Source: Symbiodinium natans
Taxonomy: Eukaryota > Sar > Dinophyceae > Suessiales > Symbiodiniaceae
Length of the DNA: 64,000 bases
Assembly: GCA_905221605.1 (NCBI GenBank)
Contig: CAJNDS010000002.1
Location: forward strand, 64,001-128,000
Direction: 5' to 3'
Under the pieces are notes generated by a model. That model was not told the DNA's origin, ran no database searches, and saw only the letters and a list, made by a program, of their open reading frames with translations. Within the stretch, counting starts at the first letter, position 1; each line of letters opens with the position of its first letter. Below are positions 29,184 through 38,879 of this stretch, in pieces. The position numbers and the translations under genes are program-made.

Positions 29184-29256
29184 CCTAAGAGCGCTAAGGC
29201 GGCTAGCAGGCCTCGAAGCGGCTCGTGGTGCGCGGGCTTGCCTTGCTCTCCAGGTG
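29184..29256 (-). CDS. Gene F exon (MFS TM4-TM5 region)
   Basis: Acceptor CTATGAAG|CA, donor TTAGG|GTTTAGGG. Reads PGEQGKPAHHEPLRGLLA then ALALLG. Similar in layout to the ERG-AMG-ALGGLALG loop and helix of vesicular-amine-type MFS carriers (motif-level inference). Confidence 0.55.
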
Positions 29257-29339
29257 CTTCATAGAACCCGTTTAGGGTTTAGGGTTTAGGGTTTAGGGTT
29301 TAGGGTTTAGGGCTTCAGGGCTTTAGGGTTTTAGGGTTT

Positions 29340-29860
29340 ATAGGGTCTAGGGCAAGGTGTCCCCAGAGTCAAGTTTAGGGTGTTGGTTTTCGGGTTTAGG
29401 GTTTAGGGCTTTAGGGCTTGAGGGCTTTAGGGCTTTAGGGTTTGCAGGGTTTAGGTTTAGCATTTTGGGGGGTGGGCTTGAGGGTTTTGGGGAGTTGTTG
29501 TCTAGGGTTCGGAGAGTTCAGAGAGTTTAGGGCTGTAGGGCTTTAGGGTGTGGAGTGTTAGGCTTTTTCGGGTTGAGGCCTTAGGGCTCTTAGGGTGAAA
29601 CTACAGGGTTCCGGGTCGAGAGACTTTTAGGTTCAGGAGGTTCAGGGTCTTAGGGTTTGGAGTTTGAAGGTTTAAGGTTTTAATGTTTAGATTAGTATGC
29701 TTCAGTTTAGGGTTTAGGGTGCAGGGTATAGGGTTTAGGGTGCAGGTTGTAGGGTTTCGGGTGTAGGCTGCAGGGTTTAGGGTTTGAGGCTAGGGTATTG
29801 GCGGAGATTTTGGGGAGCTTGAGGGTTTTGCATCTGGGGGTCAGGGGGGTTTGAGGTCTA
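29340..29860. repeat. Degenerate G/T-rich intron
   Basis: About 500 bp of decayed TTTAGGG-like units (ctttaggg, ttgagggtt, tgcaggg). No exon-like island seen. Confidence 0.7.
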
Positions 29861-29886
29861 GGTTGCAGGGTTTCGGGCTTGAGCAT

Positions 29887-30285
29887 TCAGGGGTGGTCAG
29901 AATTAGAGATAATTAGAGAATGCAAAGAATACCTCTTCGAGCTACGCTTCTTGTCAGCAGTGGTCCATTTGCGAAAGCCCGTGCCATCTGCTTCGACGTC
30001 ACCACAAAGACGACGCTTTCGCTGCATGTTCTCCGCGCACTGTGCCTCCCGCAGACGCAAAGCCTTGCAGAGCTTGTGGAGCATGCCGGCCCGAGATCCA
30101 CTGAAGCCGAGGCTCTTCGCACATGTTTGCAAAGAACCTCCGGTGTGCTGCAGCTCCTCAGCACTGCAGCTCCAGAATGCTGAGAGAATGGAATTAGAAG
30201 GTGCAGTGCCGCACTTCTTTGCATTAATTGAGGCAGGTTTACGAACAACGATTCGGGCTTGCATTGTTTTCTCTTTGCAGGACAG
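29887..30285 (-). CDS. Uninterrupted ORF, function unknown
   Basis: Acceptor CTGCAAAG|, then about 120 codons open to TGA (29887). Includes MQARIVVRKPASINAKKC, then SLGFSGSRAGMLHKLCKA, and VEADGTGFRKWTTADKKR near the end. Basic, cysteine-containing, no repeats inside. It is the longest intronless frame outside low-complexity DNA and lies inside gene F, so an inserted retrocopy is possible. The plus strand is also open across most of it. Confidence 0.45.
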   Translation of the reverse strand: MSCKEKTMQARIVVRKPASINAKKCGTAPSNSILSAFWSCSAEELQHTGGSLQTCAKSLGFSGSRAGMLHKLCKALRLREAQCAENMQRKRRLCGDVEADGTGFRKWTTADKKRSSKRYSLHSLIISNSDHP

Positions 30286-30500
30286 AACCCCCCCCCCCCC
30301 CCCCCCCACATTCCCCCCCCTCCCCACCGCCTCAGAACCCGGCCGAACCTTCTCCACCAAACAGAGCTCCCAGAAAAGGCTCCGAACAGGCCGAAAAAGA
30401 AGGCACGGAAAACGACCCATGTGCTAAAACCCTAAACCCTAAACCCTAAACCTTAAACCCTAAACCCTAAACCCTAAACCCTAAACCCTAAACCCTAAAC

Positions 30501-30586
30501 CCTGAGCCCCGCTCAAGGCCTGAATGAGAAGAGCTGAGGCCATCCCCTGCACCGCCCGCGCCAGGCAGAAGAAGCTATAACCTCGG
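30501..30586 (-). CDS. Gene F exon (MFS TM4)
   Basis: Acceptor TTGAAG|C, donor CAGG|GTTTAGGG. Reads GYSFFCLARAVQGMASAL then LIQALSGAQ. The ARAVQGMASA pattern matches the R-x-L-Q-G-x-G/A-S motif of MFS transmembrane helix 4 (as in VMAT-type carriers). The best family clue for gene F. Confidence 0.65.
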
Positions 30587-30889
30587 CTTCAAGGAGCCTA
30601 ACCCTAAACCCTAAACCCTAAACCCTAAACCCTAAACCCTAAACCCTAAACCCTAAACCCTAAACCCTAAACCCTAAACCCTAAGCCCTAAGCCCTAACC
30701 CTAAACCCTAAACCCTAAACCCTAAACCCCAACCCCAAACCCTACCCCTAGTCCTAAACCTGAATCCTGAACCCTAAATCCTAAAAAGCCGGAGCCTTCA
30801 AAGCAGAAGTACTGCACGGTGCACTAATGCAAGCCCTACACTCCAAAGATCCACTTCAACCCTGAACCCTGTACGCCCCCTAGACTTAC

Positions 30890-30956
30890 CAAGGACATGT
30901 TCTATTGAACGGCTAATGGCAGAACAAACCAAGGGGGCTTTGGGGTGCATAGCCGC
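30890..30956 (-). CDS. Exon with consensus donor
   Basis: Acceptor GCTTTAG|GCG, donor CTTG|GTAAGTC, the strongest donor match in this region. Reads AAMHPKAPLVCSAISRSI then EHVL. Relation to gene F unclear. Confidence 0.45.
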
Positions 30957-31019
30957 CTAAAGCGCTGCTAAGTCTCCTCCCTTGCCCTCATACCCTCAAA
31001 CCTGCCGAACACCCCTCCC

Positions 31020-31063
31020 CCCCCAAAAAAAAAACAATATATATATATATATATAAATTAACA

Positions 31064-31106
<43 letters not shown>

Positions 31107-31110
31107 AAAC
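31020..31110. repeat. (TA)n microsatellite
   Basis: Two TA runs separated by 'aattaacaaacaa'. They follow directly on the tRNA-like sequence at 31125-31245 when read on the minus strand, like the simple-repeat tail of a SINE. Confidence 0.85.
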
Positions 31111-31124
31111 ATAAACCCTAAGCC

Positions 31125-31245
31125 CCAGACCCTAGAATCGAACCCCACACCAAGAAATTCAACTCTGGTCGAGGCGCTTGGCATCAGTGCCTGCATCCGT
31201 ACCCATACCCAGGTTTCGGCTAAGTACCTAACCAACCACACCCTA
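31125..31245 (-). mobile_element. Possible tRNA-derived SINE
   Basis: On the minus strand GTGTGGTTGGTTAGGTAC near the 5' end resembles a pol III A box and GGTTCGATTCT near the 3' end matches a B box at 9 of 11 positions; an (AT)n tail follows. The A-B spacing (about 85 nt) is long for a tRNA. It is also open as a protein frame, so this is tentative. Confidence 0.3.
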
Positions 31246-31547
31246 TCCCTTAAGAGTTTAGGGTTAGGGGTTAAGGCCTACTTGTAGTCTTGGTACTAGC
31301 TTTCCCCTAGACCGCCATCGACAGAGTCCATTCGGATTTACGCGGTGAAGGGTGTAGGATGTTTTTCTTTTGGCTCTTGGGGTTTAGGTTAAAAAGGCCG
31401 GTGGCCTCTTTATCTGTTACCCCTGTACCTTAAAACGACCCCTAGATACCCTTATAAGAACCCCCCCCTACAAAACAGAAACCCTACTTAAGGAGACCAA
31501 CCACCATAAGGTTTGGGGTTTGAGGGTTTGAGGCTTTCGCCCTAAAC

Positions 31548-31647
31548 CCTGGGAGATGGCTCGTGCTTGGTGGAGTCTTGCGATTTGTGTTTTCGCATAC
31601 GAGAGCTGGGCAGGCTCAGTCAAGGACACGCGTTCGTGATATTTGGG
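31548..31647 (-). CDS. Gene F region exon
   Basis: Acceptor CCCTAAAG|CCC, donor CAGG|GTTTAGGG. Reads PKYHERVSLTEPAQLSYA then KTQIARLHQARAISQ. Good coding signal, but its place in an MFS protein is not obvious. Confidence 0.5.
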
Positions 31648-31854
31648 CTTTAGGGTGTTGAGTTAGTGTGTAGGGTTTGGGGTTTTGGGTTTGGAGCTTA
31701 GGTTGAGGGGTTGAAAAAATGCACTGCCAGCAACATTGTATGCTAGGTATAGCCATCATGTGTGGTGTAGCAGCTGCTCCCACAGAGAAAACCCACAACA
31801 CCCTAGGGTTTGGGGTTTAGGGTTTAGAAGCACTCAAACCCAATAGAGGGACAC

Positions 31855-31931
31855 CCCACAGCCACCACCGTTGAGAGAAGAGGCCTTTAGATACCGGATG
31901 CCGGCTCTGCGCGCTAGCTTCGTTCCCAACC
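31855..31931 (-). CDS. Gene F region exon
   Basis: Acceptor TTCCATAG|GG, donor TGGG|GTGTCCC. Reads LGTKLARRAGIRYLKASS then LNGGGCG. Confidence 0.45.
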
Positions 31932-32113
31932 CTATGGAAAGAGGGATCTACTTCCAGGATTGAATGTTTAAGCCCCTAAATGCTCCTAGGCCCTAAGCCC
32001 TGAACCCTAAGCCCCAACAAAATGCAAAAAAACATGCTTTCTCTCTCTCACACAGGGTTTAGGGTTTAGGGTTTAGGGTTCAGGGTTTAGGGTTTAGGGT
32101 TTCAAACACGAAC

Positions 32114-32200
32114 CTGGGGTGCCCAGCCTGCATAAGTAGCCCGCTGACTTGAAGGGCCAGGCCAATCTGCGTGGAGAAGAGCTCGCGGGAGCGAACAAAC
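32114..32200 (-). CDS. Gene F exon (MFS TM3)
   Basis: Acceptor GGGCGCAG|G, donor CCCAG|GTTCGTG. Reads FVRSRELFSTQIGLALQV then SGLLMQAGHP. A hydrophobic helix between exons read as TM2 and TM4, in the correct order for an MFS carrier. Confidence 0.6.
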
Positions 32201-32741
32201 CTGCGCCCCCGGGCGCGGGAATCCGAACGCAAACCCTCGAAACCCTTAGACCCTGAACCCCAACTGAGCCCTAAACCCTAAACCCTTAACCATAAAACCC
32301 TAAACCCCAAACCACTAAACCCTAGCTAGACCCTATTCCATCACAAAGGCTTGTAGATTTATGAGGGAGAAGGGTCGGTTCGGGATCCCCAAAACCAACC
32401 CTAAACCGTAAACCCCAAACCCTGAACAAAACACGCCCAAAACCCTATACCCTAAACCCCTACTACACACTGAAACCCAAAAGCCGAAACCCCAAACCAG
32501 AACACAAACCAACAAAAACAAAAAGCCTAAACCCCATAGCCCAAAGCCCCCAAGGCTAAATAGTACGAATCTTAAATGATCCACCGCCTCCCCTCCCTTC
32601 CCAGGCCTTATGCTGAATTCTAGCAACCCTAAAACCTAAACCCTAAACCCCAAACCCTAAACCCCAAACCCTAAACCTCAACAAACCCAAAACCTTAAAC
32701 CTTAAACCCTAAACCCTAAACCCCCCCTTCCCAGGCCTTAT

Positions 32742-32825
32742 ACTGAAGGGCGCCGTCAGGGCTTGTGCCAGGGGCTTGGCGGCCACCAAAACCGCGACAG
32801 AAATGAAGTCCGGCGCCTCCGGGGG
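32742..32825 (-). CDS. Gene F exon (MFS TM2)
   Basis: Acceptor CCCCACAG|CCC. Reads PPEAPDFISVAVLVAAKP then LAQALTAPFS. The pattern VxVLVAAKPLxQALTAPF fits TM2 of vesicular-amine-type MFS carriers (G-L-L-F-A-S-K-x-x-V-Q-x-x-x-N-P-F). The 3' edge is in a 23-bp repeat duplicated at 32595, so the donor is not fixed. Confidence 0.6.
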
Positions 32826-32863
32826 CTGTGGGGGGTTTTGGGGTTTGGGGTTTTGGGATTGGG

Positions 32864-33120
32864 GGTTTAGGGTTTAGGGTTTAGGGTTTAGGGCTAGGGT
32901 TTAGGGTTTAGGGTTTAGGGTTTAGGGTTTAGGGTTTAGGGTTTAGGGTTTAGGGTTTAGGGTTTAGGGTTTAGGTTAGGGTTTAGGGTTTAGGGTTTAG
33001 GGTTTAGGGTTTAGGGTTTAGGGTTTAGGGTTTAGGGTTTAGGGTTTAGGGTTTAGGGTTTAGGGTTTAGGGTTTAGGGTTTGGGGTTTAGAGTTTAGGG
33101 TTTGGGGTTTAGGGTTTAGG
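32864..33120. repeat. Long (TTTAGGG)n array
   Basis: About 35 units, almost perfect, between the TM2 and TM1 exons of gene F. The longest near-perfect telomere-like array in the window together with 62280-62525. Confidence 0.95.
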
Positions 33121-33604
33121 GCCCAGGGGTTAATTTAGGGCTGCGGGGTTAAGGGGTTTAGGCTGTTTTGGTTTATTATTCAGTAGTCAATTGAAATTGT
33201 CGTTTAAAGACAGATGCACACTTTGGGGATTTAAGTTGCGTTTAAATTAGGGAGTTCGGGTCACAAGTGTTTTGTGAAGGGGTCCGGGGGATAAGGGGAC
33301 TGCGTAGGGTTTGGGCGTGAGCTGTGGGATTCAGATCTCAGAGTCATGGGCCCCCAAACCCTGAAATAGTGCGAGTCCTTGGTGTCGTAGGGTCAAGGAC
33401 TTTCTTGACAGAAGCCCTACACCCTAAACCTAAACCCCCCCCAGGCCTGAAGGAACCTAGGAATGCAAAGGGTGCCCTTGTTGGCATAAAGGGGGTTCTC
33501 TAAGGGAACCTAAACCTTAACAAAAACGAAGTGAGGGCCTACCCTAAACCCTAATCTGGGTCCTAGACCCTAAGGTTGAAGCCAATGCAAGCCCAACTCC
33601 ATAC

Positions 33605-33656
33605 CAAGATGCCAGCAGAGGGAAGATGGCGATCGGCAGCTCCGTGCAGATGGAAT
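33605..33656 (-). CDS. Gene F exon (MFS TM1)
   Basis: Acceptor GAGGCTTAG|AT, donor CTTG|GTATGG. Reads SICTELPIAIFPLLAS. Hydrophobic with a P-x-x-P-L pattern common in TM1 of MFS carriers. The first gene F exon I can place. Confidence 0.5.
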
Positions 33657-33826
33657 CTAAGCCTCCCACAGGCGGCAGAAGGACAGAAATCCTTAACCCC
33701 AAAACCCCCTAGACACCTCAAACCCTAAACACCTGAACCCTAAACCCGTGAACCTTAGACCTAAAACCCTAAACCCCTGAACCCCTAAACCCTAAACCCT
33801 AAACCCTAAACCCCTGAACCCTAAAC

Positions 33827-33882
33827 CTCTTGTTAGCCCCAAAGCGCCGAGTTGGAACTCTATACCCCAAGTTCTCGAAAGC
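33827..33882 (-). CDS. Exon, gene F/G boundary
   Basis: Acceptor CTTTTTTAG|G (clean T tract), donor AGAG|GTTTAGGG. Reads LSRTWGIEFQLGALGLTR. Confidence 0.5.
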
Positions 33883-34155
33883 CTAAAAAAGCTCTGGAAG
33901 CCAGAAACCCCTCATCAGACCCTATAAACCCCCGAAGCCCTAAAACCCTAAACCCTGAACCCTAAATCCGAAGACCTAAAATCCTGAACCCTAAACCCAA
34001 TGAGCCCTTCAAACCCTCTGAGCTGGGAATATAGAAGGGCGCCTTGCGTGTTCATGCATATCGCACTCGCGGTTTGTAAGGGACCCTAAACATTGAAACA
34101 TGGGGGAAGAAGGGCACAGGCTTTAGGCATCCTTGGGGGTGGGGACCGAAATCAT

Positions 34156-34216
34156 GGACCCATAAACGGAGCCTCCACCTCTCACGGGCGCGCCCTGGTC
34201 TTCTCTACAGGACCCA
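34156..34216 (-). CDS. Gene G region exon
   Basis: After CCTGTAG|A: EDQGAPVRGGGSVYGSMI then S, before GTCCCC. The frame also stays open upstream (ERISWWLSGSGSCR). Confidence 0.4.
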
Positions 34217-34274
34217 GATCCCGACAACCACCAAGAGATGCGTTCACGGTTTAAGATTTAGGCTTAGGGTACAG

Positions 34275-34393
34275 TCCTTGGCTGCACTTAGGAGGGTAGC
34301 TATGAACGAAATTTTTAGCTGCCTTACTAGGAAACCCAATAAACCCAAAAGGCTAAGGATCTAAAGTTACAGTAAAGCAGCACAAAGAGCCGA
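34275..34393. repeat. Intron element, family 'cttggctgcacttaggag'
   Basis: Nearly identical to 38749-38863 over about 110 bp (ccttggctgcacttaggagggtagct ... ggctaaggatctaaagttacagYaaagca). The right end lies next to an exon-like stretch in both copies. Confidence 0.75.
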
Positions 34394-34530
34394 TGATAAC
34401 TCGATTTTTGGAGTATGGGGGCGACTTCTTTCGGCGAAAGGCTGTAACAATCCCACCCTGATGGTCGAAGCTGCTGCCCTAAACCCAAGGGGTTTAGGGT
34501 TTAGGGTTGAGGGTTTAGGGTTTAGGGTTT

Positions 34531-34665
34531 GTTCTCAAAGCTTGCTGGCCAGGAGCAGCCCACCATGGATACCAAGAGCCAGTTTGGGGCAATCAGCAAG
34601 TAGCCAGCAAATGGGATTAGAGCGAAACCTCGGCGTAGGACTGCGCTTACGGCTTCGGCTTCATC
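34531..34665 (-). CDS. Gene G exon, two hydrophobic helices
   Basis: Acceptor TTTTGTTGCAG|GAT; reads DEAEAVSAVLRRGFALIP then FAGYLLIAPNWLLVSMVG and CSWPASFE. Compatible with the A-x-x-I-P-x-F...S-L-V-G region of amino-acid/auxin permeases. The frame meets TAA after telomere-derived codons, so a GA donor or true stop is possible. Confidence 0.55.
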
Positions 34666-34855
34666 CTGCAACAAAACTCTAAACCCTGAACAATTTTTAA
34701 ACCCCATAAACCCTATAAACCCTTTAGACCCTATAAGCCCTATAAATCCTATAAACACTATGAACCCTAGAACCCCAAAAGCCCTAAACACCCTACAATC
34801 CCTACTGACCCTAGCGTAACCCTAAATCCTAAACCATCAAGCCTACACCCTTCAA

Positions 34856-34902
34856 CCGTCCAAGCCCTAAGCGCGTGATAGGAAGTGACATTCCCAGCCT
34901 TT
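34856..34902 (-). CDS. Gene G exon
   Basis: Acceptor CTGAAAG|G, donor AAGG|GTGTAGG. Reads LGMSLPITRLGLGRLK. Confidence 0.4.
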
Positions 34903-35206
34903 CAGAGTCGTAGGGTTTAGGGTTTAGGATTAGAGTTTAGGGTTTAAGGTTTAGGGTTTAGGGCTAGGGTTTAGGATGTAAGGTTTAGGGTTTAGGGAGG
35001 GTGGGGCTCACAGACATGGGTACTCATGTTGCGGTCTTGAGCTGCGTCGTGGGTAGGTATTCGAGCATGGCCCATAAACCCTAAACCCTAAACCCTAAAC
35101 CCTAAACCCTAAACCCTAAACCCTAAACCCTTGTCTAGGAGTTAGGATTTTAGGGCTTAGGGCTTGCCCTCCAAACAGCGAATGCTAAAGGGCATCCGGG
35201 GCAAAC

Positions 35207-35251
35207 CTCCAGCACGTCCCCAAACATCGCCACCCCAAAGCCCAGGTAGCC
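35207..35251 (-). CDS. Gene G exon: amino-acid permease motif
   Basis: Exactly 15 codons in phase 0: GYLGFGVAMFGDVLE. Acceptor TTACCTCCAG|GGC, donor GAG|GTTTGCC. The G-Y-L-x-F-G-x-x-x-x-x-D-x-L pattern is typical of amino-acid/auxin permeases (SLC36/38-like). Joins exon 35364-35432 in frame. Confidence 0.65.
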
Positions 35252-35363
35252 CTGGAGGTAAAGTTTAGGGTTTAGGGTTTAGGGTTTAGGGTTTAGGGTT
35301 TAGGGTTTAGGGTTTAGGGTTTAGGGTTAGGGTTTAGGGTTTAGGGTTGTAGGGTCCCTGAAC

Positions 35364-35432
35364 CGAGTGGCACATGACATAGAAGCTGATGGCTGCATTC
35401 TGCGGGTCGTAGAAGTCGCGGAGATCAGTCAC
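35364..35432 (-). CDS. Gene G exon
   Basis: Exactly 23 codons in phase 0: VTDLRDFYDPQNAAISFY then VMCHS. Acceptor GCACCTCAG|GTG, donor TCG|GTTCAGGG. Together with the next exon it gives ...ISFYVMCHS-GYLGFG..., the layout of the permease helix preceding the GYLxFG motif. Confidence 0.65.
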
Positions 35433-36448
35433 CTGAGGTGCAAACCCCTGCATTCCTGGATTTGTTTAGGGTTTAGGGTTTAGGGTTTAGGGTTTAGGGT
35501 TTAGGGTTTAGGGTTTAGGGTTTAGGAAGGCTTAAGTTTCGGAGCCCGCTGCATTCCCCCACAGCGCCACATCCACGCCAGTGGGTTATGGGTTACTGCT
35601 GCTCAACGCTTGAACCGCCGACGACTTCTCACAAGAAAGGACCGTTGTCCCAAGCCAGGGCACCAGCAATATGTATGTAAAAGGAACCCTATATACACTC
35701 ACCAATAACAGCAATCTAAGCCCTACTTCATATGAACATGAAGACCTAAAACCTATAAACCCTTAAGGTTTAGGGTTTTGGGTTTTAGGGTTTAAAGTTT
35801 AGGGTTTAGGGTTTAGGGTTTAGGGCTTTAAGCACCTGGTAGCTTTGGCTTTGGCTTGGATCTCACGATGTTGTGTGGATCGGTCCGGGGGGGGGGGGGG
35901 GGGGGGGGGGGTTTGGGGCTTAGGGTTTGCGGCACTTAGGGTTTAGGGCTCAAACCTGAACCCCAAACCTGCGACCCTAAACCCTAAACCCTAAAGACTA
36001 AAGACCCTACAGCTCTAAAAGCACCCACCGAACTCTAAAACCCGAAGACCCCAAACCCCGAAGCGCTCGACTCTAGAGGCTCCCTACAACCCACACACCT
36101 GTCCGCCTGAGTCTCAGACTAATCCAACATGCCCCAAACCTCTACCCCTTAACCTATAAAGAGAGAATATAAGGAAGGGCTCTACCACGCCCCTTAATTT
36201 CTTTAAAGGGGTAGGCCCATGGGGTATGTTGAAGGTTTCTTAGACTAAGGCCAACAGCTGAATGCTACACACTCCAACCCCCTCGAGGCCATTGCATTCC
36301 GGAGTTTAAGAGATGCCCCGAGGGTTTCAAAGGCTTTGCGGCTTGGGGGGGGCGGTTAGGGGTCAGGGTTTATAGGGTTTCTATAGGGTTTCGGGTTAAG
36401 TGTTTAGGGTGTAGTGATTTGTCCAGCTTGCAGCTAAGCAAGACAAAC

Positions 36449-36533
36449 CTTGCGCCCCCAGCGTCCCGACCTCGCCTCAGACTCAGGTTGGTCTGTCAAG
36501 CCATCCAACTCGAAGATCTCTCGCGTGATATTC
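36449..36533 (-). CDS. Gene G exon
   Basis: Acceptor GTTCCAG|G, donor AAG|GTTTGTC. Reads NITREIFELDGLTDQPES then EARSGRWGRK, ending in phase 0 as the next exon requires. Hydrophilic loop. Confidence 0.6.
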
Positions 36534-36974
36534 CTGGAACACTTCTTATCCCAATTATAACTGTACTTATATACCCCCAAGTCCTCTAAGTAGGTTGTAG
36601 GTAGATTCATAGTTGGGGTTATAAACCCTCAACCCTCAACCCTCAACCCTAAACCCTACAAGTACCCTGAACCTCTGGGGGTCCCGCATTGCGGGGGAAG
36701 GGTATGTATGCATCGAAGGCCTCTGAGGTTCTTGCAGCTTGGGGTTTAGGGTTTAGGGTTTAGCGTTTAGGGTTTAGGGGTTAGCGTAGCATCTGAGGGG
36801 GGAAGCGAGAGGGGGGGCGGAGGGGGCGGGGTACATAGCAGTTTTTGCTCCACTAGTGCTCCCTTGCTTTGTGCAGGTCTGTTCTCCTTACCTTGACTGC
36901 TACTTTGAGAGGGGGAGGTGGGGGAGAGGGGGGTTTAAGGTTAAAACCCTAAGCCCTATGCACCCTACATCCTA

Positions 36975-37035
36975 AGGTGAAGGGTCAGACTAGGAGATTC
37001 CAGCATCTGATTTTCAGCCCTCCGAACATGTTCCT
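36975..37035 (-). CDS. Gene G region exon
   Basis: After GGTCTAG|: EHVRRAENQMLESPSLTL then HLR. Left end not fixed. Confidence 0.4.
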
Positions 37036-37454
37036 AGACCTCCGCCGTCCGAAAACCCACTAACCCTAAACCCTAAACCCTAAACCCTAAGCCTCAAACA
37101 TACCCTAAACCCTAGAACTCAGACCATGGAGCTGCAAGTCCAAGATCACCCAAGACCCTAAAGCCTAGACTGCCTAAACCCTCAAGCACCAAAGCTACCT
37201 GAAGGTTCATGGGTACTTATAACCCCCAATTCGAAGTCTACCTATAACCTACTTGGGGGGGCGGGGGGGGGGGACTTTAGGGGCCTTACACAGATATCAT
37301 TGGGGTAAAAAGTACCCATGAACCTCCAAGGATAAGCGCCCCCCTAAACCCTAAACCCCAAAATCTGAACCCTAAACCCTAAACCCTAAACCCCAAACCC
37401 CAAGCCCTGAACCCTAAACCCGAAACCCCAAACCCTAAACCCTAAACCCGAAAC

Positions 37455-37530
37455 CCCACTCCCCACTCCCCACTCCAAGTCTCTGCCAATGCCCTCCCTC
37501 ACTCTCCAGGGACAGCTGGAGGAACGAAAC
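37455..37530 (-). CDS. Gene G region exon
   Basis: Acceptor ACACCCAG|GTT, donor GGGG|GTTTCGGG. Reads VSFLQLSLESEGGHWQRL then GVGSGEW; the tail comes from a GGGGAGT triplication in DNA. Confidence 0.5.
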
Positions 37531-37849
37531 CTGGGTGTAGGGTTTAGGGTTTGGGGTTTAGGGTTAGGGCCCCTGCAACCCTGAACGTTCAGGGTCTTAG
37601 GCTTCGGGTTTGAAACTAATAAAGCCAAACACGCCTTCTCAAATCCTACACACCCTACAATTTATACACCCACAGCCTAACAAACCTACATGATGGTTTC
37701 CGACTTAGAGTAAACTTTTTGAGGCTCCAATAATATGGCTTAGAGTTTGATTTTGGGAGGGGGGGGGGGGAAGAGGGGTACCCCTAACTTCGGGAGAAAA
37801 CAAAAACCTAAACTTGAAACCCTAAACCCTAAGCGCCCTAAGCCCACAC

Positions 37850-37897
37850 CGACCATAGACCCCACATCACATCCCTGTGAGCCAAGTCCTTCAAAGC
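37850..37897 (-). CDS. Gene G region exon
   Basis: Exactly 16 codons in phase 0: ALKDLAHRDVMWGLWS. Acceptor CCGGCAG|GCT, donor TCG|GTGTGGGC. Confidence 0.5.
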
Positions 37898-38078
37898 CTG
37901 CCGGGGGTGGGTGGGTGGGTGAGTGGGTGGTTAAAGGATTGTAAGGTGGAAGGTCCAGATTTGGTTTCGGGTTTAGGGTTTAAGCTTTAGCGTTTCGGGT
38001 TTAGGGTTTGGGGTTTAGGGTTTAGGGTTTTGGGTTTAGGGTTTGGGGTTTAGGTTTAGGGCTTAGGGCTTCGGGTTT

Positions 38079-38152
38079 AGAACGCCTGGGGGGCGTGGCG
38101 TACTTGGGGGTGCCGGCCTCCTCCACTGGCAGCGTCTCTTGCCAAGAAAGAT
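38079..38152 (-). CDS. Exon, GC donor
   Basis: Acceptor CAGATAAG|GAT; reads DLSWQETLPVEEAGTPKY then ATPPRR. The 3' edge CCCAG|GCGTTCTAAACC gives a GC donor. Confidence 0.5.
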
Positions 38153-38499
38153 CCTTATCTGAGGGCTTCCGAAAAAGGGGGGGGGTTTAGGGTTTAGGAT
38201 CTTAGGGTTTAGGGGTTTAGGGGTTTAGGGGTTTAGGGGTTAGGGTTTTGGGTTTAGGGGTTTAGAGGTTTAGGGTTGTTGGCGTTCCTCGGGTTTGCAA
38301 AACGAATGGGGGTTGTAGTGCCGCTTTGGCGTTCCTAGGGTTTCCGAAAAAGGGGTTGCATTTCTTTTTGGTGTTCCTAGAGCAAGGATTCTGGAATTTG
38401 GGGTGGACGTTTTGAGGGGTACGATTGTCAAGGTGATTGGAATGCAATTCCCCTGAGGTCATTGGACTGTCAGTCCCCAGAAAAAACCAGGAATTAGGG

Positions 38500-38586
38500 T
38501 TTTTGAGTTTGGCTATCAGGTGATACAAGCAGTGGACTGTGGCGTTGAGAGCGACGGTCAAAACGAGGAAGGTGGCGCGAGAACTA
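38500..38586 (-). CDS. Exon, transmembrane segment, strong acceptor
   Basis: Preceded by the best polypyrimidine acceptor in this region (TTTGTTTTGTTTTTGTAG|). Reads SRATFLVLTVALNATVHC then LYHLIAK. No telomere-like unit at the acceptor. Confidence 0.5.
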
Positions 38587-38748
38587 CAAAAACAAAACAA
38601 ACAACCCTTGTGCGCTTAAGCCCTTGTATCCATAATATAAGGCCCCAAGACCTCGTAGTTAGGATTCAGGGTGATAGGGCTTAGGGGAATGAAGGACCCA
38701 TGCTTCTGCCCAGGGGTTCAGGGTTTTGGAGGATGAAGGACCCATTCC

Positions 38749-38863
38749 TTGGCTGCACTTAGGAGAGTAGCTAAAAAATAAATTTTTAGCTGGCTTCTTA
38801 AGAAACCCAATAAACCCCAACAAAGGCTAAGGATCTAAAGTTACAGCAAAGCACCACAAAGCA
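38749..38863. repeat. Intron element, family 'cttggctgcacttaggag' (second copy)
   Basis: See 34275-34393. Here the right end abuts open coding sequence (38870-38985), so the element seems to define an exon edge. Confidence 0.75.
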
Positions 38864-38879
38864 TTCATTCTGTCCAGGA

